Positions 44,555 through 53,142 of a DNA stretch of 64,000 nt are shown piece by piece; position 1 is the first letter of the stretch, and the number at the start of each line of letters is the position of its first letter. Location of the stretch: positions 3,596,001 through 3,660,000 of the forward strand of contig OY781040.1 of NCBI GenBank assembly GCA_963676095.1, read 5' to 3'. The notes beneath the pieces were generated by a model. It made no database searches and was not told the DNA's origin. It saw only the letters and a program-made list of their open reading frames with translations. The position numbers were made by a program, and so were the translations under genes. The stretch is from G963676095 sp963676095. GTDB taxonomy: Bacteria > Bacteroidota > Bacteroidia > Bacteroidales > Prolixibacteraceae.

Positions 44555-44866
44555 TGGTAAAACTCGTCTTGTTTTTTCGGGAAAAGTATCTTACTATTAA
44601 AGTTTCTCTAAAATATTCAGAGAACTTTGATCGGTTTAAGAGACGGCAGTGCTATAATTCGGGGTTCGCAGCTTGAAGTTATGAGGGAGCTGTTTTGCCG
44701 GGTCTTTGGTTTAGTTCGTATCACCATGTGAGTAGAATGTTATTGTGGGTGTCGCAACCGTATTGTTGCGGCGTTCACAAAATTATAGTGGGGAGAAGTT
44801 TTACTGAATGATAAATTTCCGAAAGTTACGCTTATAACCCATTTGTATTACACGTAACCCAACGGA
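44555..44866 (+). repeat. Dispersed repeat copy G and two 22-bp units
   Basis: After the second ORF6N gene come CGTCTTGTTTTTTCGGG, the AGTTTCTCT/AGAGAACTTT hairpin at 44600-44629, the standard framework and one 23-bp unit at 44739-44761 with the closing half unit. Then GTTACGCTTATAACCC (44825-44846) and ATTACACGTAACCC repeat the 22-bp dyad array seen after copy E, with two units instead of five. Bases 44870-45160 hold no supported gene. Confidence 0.8.
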
Positions 44867-45161
44867 GTTATCTTCCAGACCCCAAAATAAGCCCGGCTGC
44901 CAAAGCCAGGTAATGCCTGTAACGAAACACAAAAAAATCACAATGACAAACAGGCTATTAATCTCCGGTTTGCCTCAATGCTACGTTCAACCGCTGTGCT
45001 GTATATGAGCATAATGGCTTAATTGTCAGTGATATGTGCTTTCCTGTTAATTGTCAAACTTTAGAATAATGTCTCAGAATTATTCTTTTAAAAATTTCCG
45101 GTTTCCGGGAGAGGGGTGAAGGAGGAGCCTGGATAAAATTATTTAGAGAACGTAATACGTT

Positions 45162-45545
45162 TTATGGTTCTGCAACGATGTTCCCAAAAAATTTATCGTT
45201 CTTGCGTTTTAATTCTTCGTTTTCCCTTTTTAGAAGTGCATTTTCCGCTGCAAGATTTTTGATTTCCCTGATCATACTAGTTGTCACGCATTCTTCGGAG
45301 AGCAATTCCGTTTCCTTTTTCTTTTTTATCATTTCCCCTTTTCCGGTTAAAAGCCATTCAGGGTTTAGTTCGGGATATGCACATAGAATTTTTTCAATGC
45401 TATCCGAGTAAAGGCCTCCTTTGCTTTTCCTGGATTTGCCTAATGAGCCTATAGAAAGCCCTGCGTCCACAGTTATTTTGTTATCGTTAAGTCCTCTCTC
45501 TTTAGCAAAATAATCAAGTCTTTCTATAATATTCTTAAAATCCAT
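45162..45545 (-). CDS. CI-like phage-type repressor
   Basis: The 127-residue protein has an N-terminal helix-turn-helix of the phage-repressor type (KITVDAGLSIGSLGKSRKS) followed by NPEWLLTGKGEMIKKKKE, the conserved end of that domain in Bacteroidota prophage repressors. A C-terminal leucine-rich coiled coil follows (IREIKNLAAENALLKREN). There is no LexA-like protease domain. It is divergent from a small Cro-like gene with an 89-bp gap, the layout of a lysogeny switch. No other phage genes are nearby, so this is a stand-alone or relic switch. Confidence 0.8.
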   Translation of the reverse strand: MDFKNIIERLDYFAKERGLNDNKITVDAGLSIGSLGKSRKSKGGLYSDSIEKILCAYPELNPEWLLTGKGEMIKKKKETELLSEECVTTSMIREIKNLAAENALLKRENEELKRKNDKFFGNIVAEP

Positions 45546-45566
45546 TGAAAAAAATCTATATTTTTC

Positions 45567-45597
45567 TTGTTTGTATGTTGAATTAATTCTATATTTG
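45567..45597 (+). promoter_or_regulatory. Bacteroidota-type promoter with palindromic operator
   Basis: TATATTTG at 45590-45597 fits the -7 box TAnnTTTG and TTG at 45567-45569 fits the -33 box at 20-bp spacing. The 10-bp palindrome GAATTAATTC (about 45580-45589) lies between them, well placed for repression by the CI-like protein. It should drive the small gene at 45635. Confidence 0.65.
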
Positions 45598-45634
45598 TAC
45601 TTTAAAATCGGTACAAAGGTAGCAATTAAACAAA

Positions 45635-45823
45635 ATGGAAAAGCAAGAGGCTCAAAAAATTAAAACAAAGCTGCCATGGGGAAGTTACAGAATGATTTCG
45701 CTCATGCTGGACGGGAAGTATAAGCCCGGTACTATCGAGAAGATGTTTAACGGTGTCAGGACGATGAAACCGGAAGTTATACAGGCTGCCCGGAGTCTTT
45801 TGGGAACGATTGAAAACAGGTGA
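45635..45823 (+). CDS. Small Cro-like DNA-binding protein
   Basis: The 62-residue protein resembles small helix-turn-helix proteins of Bacteroidota prophages: KLPWGSYRMISLMLDGKYKPGTIEKMFNGVRTMKPEVIQAARSL fits a compressed HTH with the recognition helix at GTIEKMFNG. It is divergent from the CI-like repressor and preceded by a good promoter with a palindrome. It probably competes with the repressor for the shared operator. No downstream phage genes are present. Confidence 0.65.
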   Translation: MEKQEAQKIKTKLPWGSYRMISLMLDGKYKPGTIEKMFNGVRTMKPEVIQAARSLLGTIENR

Positions 45824-45959
45824 TTATGTCCTTCCTGCAATTGGGGATGACGACATCTATTAACAACCGGAATCTTTATGACACTTTCCAGAGTTGTTAC
45901 CTGACAGGGAAATAGAAGAAAAAAGAAATATCAACATGCTTCGCTTAAAACGCATTTCC

Positions 45960-46161
45960 TCATTTTCCCAGCGTGCCCCCTGACTGAAGGGGGGCATCCG
46001 GGGGGAGCCTTCCGGATTTCCGGAAACCCGGAAGCTTTAAGCATGAAGATCGACGAGACGATTATTTAACCTCAATCCTAAAAGTATGAAACAAAAATTA
46101 TGCTTACCGGCATTGCTATGCCTTTTCTGAAATCTATCCTAAATCATTAAACTAACTGACT
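45960..46161 (+). other. Leader region of the SusC operon with a 14-codon ORF
   Basis: The roughly 340 bp before SusC contain a GC-rich inverted repeat (CTTCCGG and CCCGGAAG near 46010-46039). A tiny ORF at 46086-46130 (MKQKLCLPALLCLF, then stop) looks like a clipped signal peptide. It could be a leader peptide or a remnant. No ECF sigma or anti-sigma gene accompanies this SusC. Confidence 0.4.
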
Positions 46162-49100
46162 ATGAGCTTTAAAACAAAAACACATTCTCTAATCCGGGGA
46201 ACTTTGTTCCTCCTCTTCTTACTGGCCGCTCCGGGCTTTTGCCCGTTGCAGGCCGGAACCCTGTTACTGCCGGGCGAACCGCCCATCCGTTTTTCTTCAC
46301 CCGGTTCAGGTGAAACCGGTGTCTCTGCCGTACAGGCAGATCAGACCGTTCGCGGTAAAGTGGCGGATGCCAAAGGGCAGCCCCTGCCCGGGGTATCCAT
46401 TGCCGTAAAAGGGACCTCTTCAGGGACCATCACTGACACGGACGGGAATTACAGTTTAAATCATGTTCCTTCCGGCGCAGTCCTGGTTTTCTCCTTTGTG
46501 GGGATGAAAAGCCAGGAAATCCCCTATACCGGGCAAACCAACCTGAATGTAACGATGGCCGAAGAGACCATCGGCCTGGAAGAGGTGGTGGCCGTGGGGT
46601 ACGGTACGCAGGCGAAAAAAGACATTACCGGCTCCGTAGCCGTTGTGCCGGTCGAAACACTTACGGAAACGCCTGTTGCGACTTTTGCCGAAGCGTTACA
46701 GGGAAAAGCTTCCGGCGTGTACATCTCTGCCACGGGTGCTCCCGGTTCGGAAACAACGATCCGTATCCGTGGCGTCGGTTCCCTGAACGGCTCCGATCCG
46801 TTGGTGGTGGTCGACGGCGTATCGAATGTCAGTATCGATGCCGTCAACCCGAACGACATCGAATCGCTGCAGGTTTTGAAAGATGCCTCGGCAACAGCAA
46901 TCTACGGTGCACAGGGGGCAAACGGGGTGATCATTGTCACTACCCGGCAGGGAACGAAAAGCGGACGCGTGCGGGTCTCTTATGACGGCTATGTGGGATG
47001 GGCCAAAATGGCCAACAGCGGTTTTGATGTTTTAAATGGATGGGAGGCCATGGAATTTCAGGCCCGGGGACTGGTGAACCTCCGGGATGTCCGGCGGGTT
47101 ACGACCGGTTTGTCCCATACGCAATTCGGTTCTCTCGATGCCAATGACGAACTGACCATGCCTTATGCCATTAAGCCTGCCGGATTATCGAAGGAACAGG
47201 TTATTGCCCAGTTTGGAAGCATCGATGCCTGGGTGGCGTCTTACAAGGATGACGGGACTAATTCGTGGTCGCGCTCGGCTTATTACCAGATGCTGGAAGA
47301 CGGCTATACGGAGGAAGAGGCCCGCGAAGGTACCGACTGGTACGACCTGATCGTTCAGACCGGTTTCGTCCAGGATCATCAGGTCTCCGTGCTGGGGGGA
47401 GGGGAGAAGGGCACGTACTCCATGTCGGTCGGTTATATGACCAGGGAAGGTACGGTCAAATCGTCCTATTTCGACCGGTATTCGCTGCGGGCCAATACCA
47501 CCTTTGTTCCGAACAGGTATTTTACCATCGGGCAGAATACCAACCTGGCGGCCATGAAGCTTGGCGGCGACCGAGGCATACAAGGGGACTCCTATGTGTT
47601 TGCTAAGACCTATACCATCCAGCCCTGGGTGCCTGTCTATAATGTCGGCGGGGATTTTGCCGGATCGCAGGCCTCCGAAGGCGGTCGTGATATCTCTGCC
47701 GTCAATCTTGCGGAAAATGCCAAAGACGACTGGACAAAGGTATTCAGGGGACAAACGGCCGTTTTTGCAGAACTGAAGCCAGTCGAAGGATTAAGCGTTA
47801 AAACGCAATTCAGCGCCAGGCTGAGCGGACGCTGGGTACAGACGTTCAACGAAAGGACGATCATGTCGAACAAGGAGGGTACTTCTACCAACTCGCTGGA
47901 CGAAGAAGCCGACTGGAGGCTCAACTGGCAATGGACCAATACGGCCACCTATACAAAGCGGTTCAATGAAGATCACAGTATGACTGTCGTGATCGGTTCG
48001 GAAGCCATGAAAAACGATATGGGCCGGTATATGCTTGGCGAACGCATTAACTATACGTTTGAAGACGAACCCAATACCTGGATACTGAATAACGGTTCTT
48101 CATCCAATATTTACAATGAAGGATATATGCACAGTAAAACAACCCTGTTCGGGCTGTTTGGCCGTGCCGACTATTCCTATCAGGGGAAATACCTGGCAAC
48201 CGCGACCATCAGGCGTGACGGGTCTTCGAAATTCAGCGAAGAAAATCGCTGGGGAACCTTCCCCTCTTTGTCTGTAGGCTGGCGTATTTCCGACGAACCG
48301 TTTATGGAGCCGGCAAGAAAATGGCTGGACGACCTGAAACTCCGGGCCGGATATGGCACGACCGGTAATTCCAATATCGGCGCTTATAACTATGCATTTC
48401 AGTATGCTACCGGGAATGATTATTTGTATGCAATTACCGGCTCTGATACGGAAGTGTCGGCAGGATACGCGATTTCGAACCTCGGAGACCCTGATGCCAA
48501 GTGGGAGACGACCCGTATGTTTAACGTGGGATTTGATGCTACGCTGATCGAAAACAAACTGACCCTTGGTTTCGATTATTACATCAAGAAGACGAGCGAC
48601 TTGCTGGTCCCGGCAAACTGGTCGGCCCTGGCGGGAGATGCAGACAAACCCTCCATCAACATTGGCGACATGAAAAATAAAGGGATCGATTTTAGCTTTG
48701 GCTGGCGCGATAAAACCGGCGATTTCAAATATGCCGTGAATGGTAATATTTCCACTTACAGGAACGAAGTAACAAAACTGGGTTCATCCGATATTTTCTA
48801 CAGTACCCGTTTAAGCAAGGTGTCGATCACCACGGTCGGAGAACCGATCGGTATGTTCTACGGGTATAAAATAGCGGGAATCTATCAAAGCGGGGATGAC
48901 GTGTTGAATTATCAGAATGCGGACGGGCAAACGGTCCTCCCGTACGCAGTGACCGACGCCGCTGACCTGAACGTGAACGACTGGGTTGGCCGTTATAAGA
49001 TTGAAGACGTCAATAACGACGGGAAGATCAGTGCTGACGACCGGACGATCATTGGTAACCCGCATCCTGATTTTACCGGCGGGTTGAATATCAGCCTGGG

Positions 49101-49596
49101 ATACAAAAGCTGGGATCTGAATACCTATCTCTACTTTTCGGTAGGCAACGACATTTTCAGGCACTATATGTACTATACCCATTACGGTGCCTTACAAAGC
49201 AATTATTCGAAGGACCGGCGGGACCATTCCTGGCATCCGGACGATAATCCCGGCGGCATTTACCCGTTATGGGCGACAAGTACCGGGGAGGGAACGGAAG
49301 CGGCCAACGAATCGCATTCCATGTATGTGCAAAATGGTTCGTACCTGCGAATGCAAACGCTCACCATCGGGTATACCCTGCCCAAAAGGGTCCTGGATGA
49401 AATGGGCTTTGAAAAACTCCGCATCTACGGGCAGATTTCAAACGTGTTCACGCTTACCGGTTATGACGGGCTGGATCCGGAAATCCGGAGCCGGAATGAT
49501 GATACCGGCGCGAGCAGTGATATCAACAAGGGGATCGACTACGGCTCATATGGCATGCCCCGTCAATTTCTTTTGGGCGTAAACGTCTCATTCTAA
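46162..49596 (+). CDS. SusC/RagA TonB-dependent outer-membrane transporter
   Basis: This 1144-residue transporter starts with a signal peptide (LFLLFLLAAPGFCPLQA). A carboxypeptidase-regulatory-like domain follows (VRGKVADAKGQPLPGVSIAV), then the TonB-box-like region and plug (LEEVVAVGYGTQAKKDITGSV, RIRGVGSLNGSDPLVVVDGV, LKDASATAIYGAQGANGVI). A 22-strand barrel closes with the aromatic end FLLGVNVSF. It imports an oligosaccharide or glycoside using energy from TonB-ExbBD. The SusD partner follows after 27 bp. There is no STN secretin domain, so it is probably not of the sigma-regulating type. It is intact. Confidence 0.95.
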   Translation: MSFKTKTHSLIRGTLFLLFLLAAPGFCPLQAGTLLLPGEPPIRFSSPGSGETGVSAVQADQTVRGKVADAKGQPLPGVSIAVKGTSSGTITDTDGNYSLNHVPSGAVLVFSFVGMKSQEIPYTGQTNLNVTMAEETIGLEEVVAVGYGTQAKKDITGSVAVVPVETLTETPVATFAEALQGKASGVYISATGAPGSETTIRIRGVGSLNGSDPLVVVDGVSNVSIDAVNPNDIESLQVLKDASATAIYGAQGANGVIIVTTRQGTKSGRVRVSYDGYVGWAKMANSGFDVLNGWEAMEFQARGLVNLRDVRRVTTGLSHTQFGSLDANDELTMPYAIKPAGLSKEQVIAQFGSIDAWVASYKDDGTNSWSRSAYYQMLEDGYTEEEAREGTDWYDLIVQTGFVQDHQVSVLGGGEKGTYSMSVGYMTREGTVKSSYFDRYSLRANTTFVPNRYFTIGQNTNLAAMKLGGDRGIQGDSYVFAKTYTIQPWVPVYNVGGDFAGSQASEGGRDISAVNLAENAKDDWTKVFRGQTAVFAELKPVEGLSVKTQFSARLSGRWVQTFNERTIMSNKEGTSTNSLDEEADWRLNWQWTNTATYTKRFNEDHSMTVVIGSEAMKNDMGRYMLGERINYTFEDEPNTWILNNGSSSNIYNEGYMHSKTTLFGLFGRADYSYQGKYLATATIRRDGSSKFSEENRWGTFPSLSVGWRISDEPFMEPARKWLDDLKLRAGYGTTGNSNIGAYNYAFQYATGNDYLYAITGSDTEVSAGYAISNLGDPDAKWETTRMFNVGFDATLIENKLTLGFDYYIKKTSDLLVPANWSALAGDADKPSINIGDMKNKGIDFSFGWRDKTGDFKYAVNGNISTYRNEVTKLGSSDIFYSTRLSKVSITTVGEPIGMFYGYKIAGIYQSGDDVLNYQNADGQTVLPYAVTDAADLNVNDWVGRYKIEDVNNDGKISADDRTIIGNPHPDFTGGLNISLGYKSWDLNTYLYFSVGNDIFRHYMYYTHYGALQSNYSKDRRDHSWHPDDNPGGIYPLWATSTGEGTEAANESHSMYVQNGSYLRMQTLTIGYTLPKRVLDEMGFEKLRIYGQISNVFTLTGYDGLDPEIRSRNDDTGASSDINKGIDYGSYGMPRQFLLGVNVSF

Positions 49597-49623
49597 AATG
49601 TTTCATTTTTTAAACAAATACGT

Positions 49624-51468
49624 ATGAAAAAGATATTTCTGTGCCCGGCCGTGGCCGTTCTGGTCGCCATGGTTGCCTGCGACAGCTTTATGGAAATCAG
49701 CCCGGTAGGCGCTGTCGATGAATCGACCTTATTGACGCAGGAAGGTATCGATATGACAATTACCGGTATGTATGCCACCCTTCATAACACCACCGATTAT
49801 TTTGCTGCCACGCTGACAAACTATGCGTACGGTGACGTGATGGGAGGGAGTGCGAACAAAGGGTCGACATTCACCGACCAGTCGGACTTTACCAACCTGG
49901 AAACATATGCGATCACGACCGATAATTCTTACCTGCAGACTAAATGGGAAAGCATTTACAACGGCGTATCCCGTGCCAACACGGTTCTCAGCATGGTGGA
50001 AAAAATAAAAGACGAGCTTTCGGCCCTGGAGGGCGAATCGAAAGATTACTACACGGAAGCAGTGGCCCAGGCCCGTTTCTTCCGGGGGTTCTGGCATTTC
50101 GAGGGAATTAAGCTTTTCGGTGCGGCTATCCCTTACGTAAGCAGTGAAGCCTACGCCGAATCAGTAGATCCGAAGGTCTCCAATGTAGACGAATCGGGAA
50201 ATTACATTTACATCTGGGACCAGGTGATCGAAGATCTCCAGTACGCTTATGAAAACCTGCCAAACACATGGGTTACCGATAAGGGACGTGCGAATAAATG
50301 GGCCGCTGCTGCATTCCTGGCAAAAGTGAAACTTTATCAATCTTCTCCCTATAACGGTACGAACAACACGGTCGACCGCTGGGAGGAGGTAAAATCCCTG
50401 CTGGAAGAGATCATGGCATCGGGTGTCGATAACAACGGGACACCCTTCCAACTGGCCGATACGTATGAAGAACTTTACACTGCGGGAGAGAGCGACTGGA
50501 CAGGAGAATCTGTTTTCGATATCCAGATGGCCATCTCCGGCACACAATCCAATACGAATTCGGTGAACGGAACCTCCCATATCGGTATGGTCGGGGCTCT
50601 GGGTACCGGAGGCTGGGGGTTCTATCAACCTTCTTACGAGCTGGTCAATTCCCATATCGTGGATAACGACGGGCTTCCTCTTCTCGATCAGTCTTACCAG
50701 GATGAACCTCCGCTGACCACGGCCACCGACGGCATACCTTCGACGGATCTGGCGGTGTACACGGACCCCCGCCTCGATATCAGCACGGGACGTTTCCAGG
50801 TGCCTTACTGGGACTGGGCGATACCGGAAACTACCGACGGCTGGATCCGCGACGTCAGCAACGGAGGCCTTTACCTGAATAAAAAGAATATTCCGAAGAA
50901 AGCCGACCAGGGCAGCCTGAGCGTCTCTACCGTCACCGGCTCTTCGGCAAAGAACTATCACATGATCCGTTACGCCGATGTGTTGCTTTGGTACGCAGAG
51001 GCATTGATAGAAACCGGTGATCCCCAGGGGGCCCGGGAATATGTCAACCGGGTCCGTGCCCGTGCCGCCAATTCTTTTGTGAAAGCTGCCGATCCGGAAA
51101 CGATGGAAGAAACGACCTCTGTTTATGTCCTCAACGACCATGTGAACGGTACTACCGGCGCCAATGCGGCGGCAAACTACCGGATCGGTTTATATCCGGC
51201 CTCCCGGTTCGCAACCATAGAAGGCGCGACAACAGCATTGCGTTTTGAACGCAAACTGGAACTGGCCATGGAAGGTCACCGGTGGTACGACCTGGCCCGC
51301 TGGGGAATTATCAGTAACGAGTTGACGAATTACATTCAGTACGAGCAGCAATACCTGACCAAATATACGGGGGCCGTTTATAACGCCAAATGGGTGACCC
51401 TGCCAATCCCGAATGACGAGATTGTTACGATGGAAGGCCTTCTTGTACAGAATGAAAACTGGAAATAA
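49624..51468 (+). CDS. SusD/RagB outer-membrane lipoprotein
   Basis: The 614-residue partner of the preceding SusC has a lipoprotein signal (LVAMVACDSFMEISP). It shows the TPR-like SusD fold (VAQARFFRGFWHFEGIKLFG; AAAAFLAKVKLYQSSPYNG) and the C-terminal hallmark NYHMIRYADVLLWYAEALIE followed by LRFERKLELAMEGHRWYDLARWG. The ending PIPNDEIVTMEGLLVQNENW is standard. It caps SusC and binds substrate at the surface. The substrate is unknown; no glycoside hydrolase follows, but sugar-oxidoreductase-type genes do. Confidence 0.95.
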   Translation: MKKIFLCPAVAVLVAMVACDSFMEISPVGAVDESTLLTQEGIDMTITGMYATLHNTTDYFAATLTNYAYGDVMGGSANKGSTFTDQSDFTNLETYAITTDNSYLQTKWESIYNGVSRANTVLSMVEKIKDELSALEGESKDYYTEAVAQARFFRGFWHFEGIKLFGAAIPYVSSEAYAESVDPKVSNVDESGNYIYIWDQVIEDLQYAYENLPNTWVTDKGRANKWAAAAFLAKVKLYQSSPYNGTNNTVDRWEEVKSLLEEIMASGVDNNGTPFQLADTYEELYTAGESDWTGESVFDIQMAISGTQSNTNSVNGTSHIGMVGALGTGGWGFYQPSYELVNSHIVDNDGLPLLDQSYQDEPPLTTATDGIPSTDLAVYTDPRLDISTGRFQVPYWDWAIPETTDGWIRDVSNGGLYLNKKNIPKKADQGSLSVSTVTGSSAKNYHMIRYADVLLWYAEALIETGDPQGAREYVNRVRARAANSFVKAADPETMEETTSVYVLNDHVNGTTGANAAANYRIGLYPASRFATIEGATTALRFERKLELAMEGHRWYDLARWGIISNELTNYIQYEQQYLTKYTGAVYNAKWVTLPIPNDEIVTMEGLLVQNENWK

Positions 51469-51534
51469 AAAAACAGTCCATAGGGCAAAGAATATTGCCC
51501 GGACAAACAGATCAAAAAAACTAAAATAAACACG

Positions 51535-53055
51535 ATGAGTGATAATCAACGTAAAAAAAAGCCGGGAAGTTTTTCCAGGAGAAACTTTATCGGAACTACA
51601 GCAACTGCCCTGGCCGCCTTTACCATTGTGCCACGGCATGTTTTAGGAGGAAAAGGTTACACGCCGCCAAGCGACTTGGTTAACCTGGCAGGTATCGGCG
51701 TGGGCAGCCAGGGGGGCGGGGATATTCAGAACATTGCTACGCCTGATGTCCCTGTTCAGCGGAGAGGGGGATTTTCAGGAATGCTGAGACAGCCGTACGC
51801 CGGTATTCAACCACAAGGTGGAGGATTTCCGGGAGCCGGGGGCCAAAGGCGCCGAGGCGGCGTTGCAAATTCGGATGCACCGGTGCAGATGGGGGCTGCA
51901 GGCAACGGTGAATCATTCAGGCATGCCAACATTTATGCACTTTGTGATGTGGATCACGATTACGCAGGCCATATTATGGCCGGTTATCCAAAAGCCAAAA
52001 AGTACCACGATTTCCGTGAGATGATCGATAAGGAAAAGGAAATCGATGCCGTTCTGATCGGCACCCCTGACCATACCCATGCGGTAATTGCCGCTTATGC
52101 CATGAATGCAGGAAAACATGTATTCATCGAAAAGCCGATGGCCAAAACTATTTATGAAGTGCGGTTCCTGAGAGATCTGGCAAAGAAGACCGGGGTTGTC
52201 ACACAGATGGGTAACCAGGGGCATAACACCGAAGGAACGATGCAAACCGTGGAATGGATCCGGTCCGGCGTCGTTGGAAATGTCACTGAAGTTCATCTGT
52301 GGTCGAACAGACCGGTCTGGCGGCAAGGTTATTTTGATCGTCCCGCAGGCATTGACGTTCCGGCCAATTTAAACTACGACCTCTGGCTGGGACCGGCTCC
52401 TGAAAAATCATACAGCCCTGAGACATTGCATTTTGCATGGCGCGGATTATGGGATTACGGCACAGGTGCCATGGGAGACATGGGGGCACATACTTTCGAT
52501 GCTCCCATCTGGGCCCTGAACCTTGGCATGCCAACAAAAATCCAGGCTACCACAACGCCATTCAACAGCGAATATCTTCCGCAGACGGAACATGTGACCT
52601 ACGAATTTCCGGCCCGCGGGAATATGCCGCCGGTAAAAGTTACCTGGAGCGATGGAGGGATTAAGCCGGCCCGTCCGGCAGAACTGGAAGCTGACCGGCA
52701 GTTAAGGGAAGCGCTTTATATCGGGGACAAAGGGATGATCATGCATGGTACCCACGGCGCATCACCCGAACTTATTCCCAATAACCCGGATTTTAAAGAA
52801 CCGGAAAAATGGATTAAACGACCCCGCAACGTTTATGTTGATTTTATTGAGGCAATCAAAGAAGGAAGAAAAGCGGCCAATGATTTTGAAACAGCTTCAA
52901 AATTAACAGAGATCATGTTGCTGACCAATATTGCAGTTGTTGCCCAGCAACTTAATATTACCCTGGAATATGACGCCGGAAATATGAAAATAACGAACTG
53001 CACAGAAGCGAATAATTATTTCCATTACGAATATCGTAAGGGGTGGAGTTTATAG
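51535..53055 (+). CDS. Gfo/Idh/MocA-family oxidoreductase with Tat signal
   Basis: The 506-residue protein has a twin-arginine signal (FSRRNFIGTTATALAAF), a Rossmann domain (GIGVGSQGGG; IYALCDVD; DAVLIGTPDHTHA) and the family motif HVFIEKPMAK, where Lys is catalytic. A C-terminal beta-sheet dimer domain follows. It probably oxidises a sugar or glycoside with a tightly bound NAD(P) in the periplasm. A low-complexity Gly/Arg/Gln-rich insertion of about 55 residues splits the Rossmann fold between the first helix and second strand. It follows SusD by 66 bp and precedes a sugar isomerase-like gene, a set often linked to glycoside 3-oxidation in Bacteroidota. Confidence 0.9.
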   Translation: MSDNQRKKKPGSFSRRNFIGTTATALAAFTIVPRHVLGGKGYTPPSDLVNLAGIGVGSQGGGDIQNIATPDVPVQRRGGFSGMLRQPYAGIQPQGGGFPGAGGQRRRGGVANSDAPVQMGAAGNGESFRHANIYALCDVDHDYAGHIMAGYPKAKKYHDFREMIDKEKEIDAVLIGTPDHTHAVIAAYAMNAGKHVFIEKPMAKTIYEVRFLRDLAKKTGVVTQMGNQGHNTEGTMQTVEWIRSGVVGNVTEVHLWSNRPVWRQGYFDRPAGIDVPANLNYDLWLGPAPEKSYSPETLHFAWRGLWDYGTGAMGDMGAHTFDAPIWALNLGMPTKIQATTTPFNSEYLPQTEHVTYEFPARGNMPPVKVTWSDGGIKPARPAELEADRQLREALYIGDKGMIMHGTHGASPELIPNNPDFKEPEKWIKRPRNVYVDFIEAIKEGRKAANDFETASKLTEIMLLTNIAVVAQQLNITLEYDAGNMKITNCTEANNYFHYEYRKGWSL

Positions 53056-53065
53056 CAGTTCAGCT

Positions 53066-53122
53066 TAGTCAGGGGCTGTCTGAAAAGTCCGGCAAGTTTT
53101 TGCTTTTTGGACAGCCTCTTTC
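53066..53122 (+). terminator. Hairpin between oxidoreductase and isomerase genes
   Basis: GGGCTGTC near 53070 pairs with GGACAGCC near 53109, followed by TCTTTC. The stem encloses a T-rich loop with its own small inverted repeat. It could attenuate rather than fully end transcription, since the next gene is 20 bp downstream and functionally related. Confidence 0.45.
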
Positions 53123-53142
53123 AACCTTCAAAAAATAAACAC

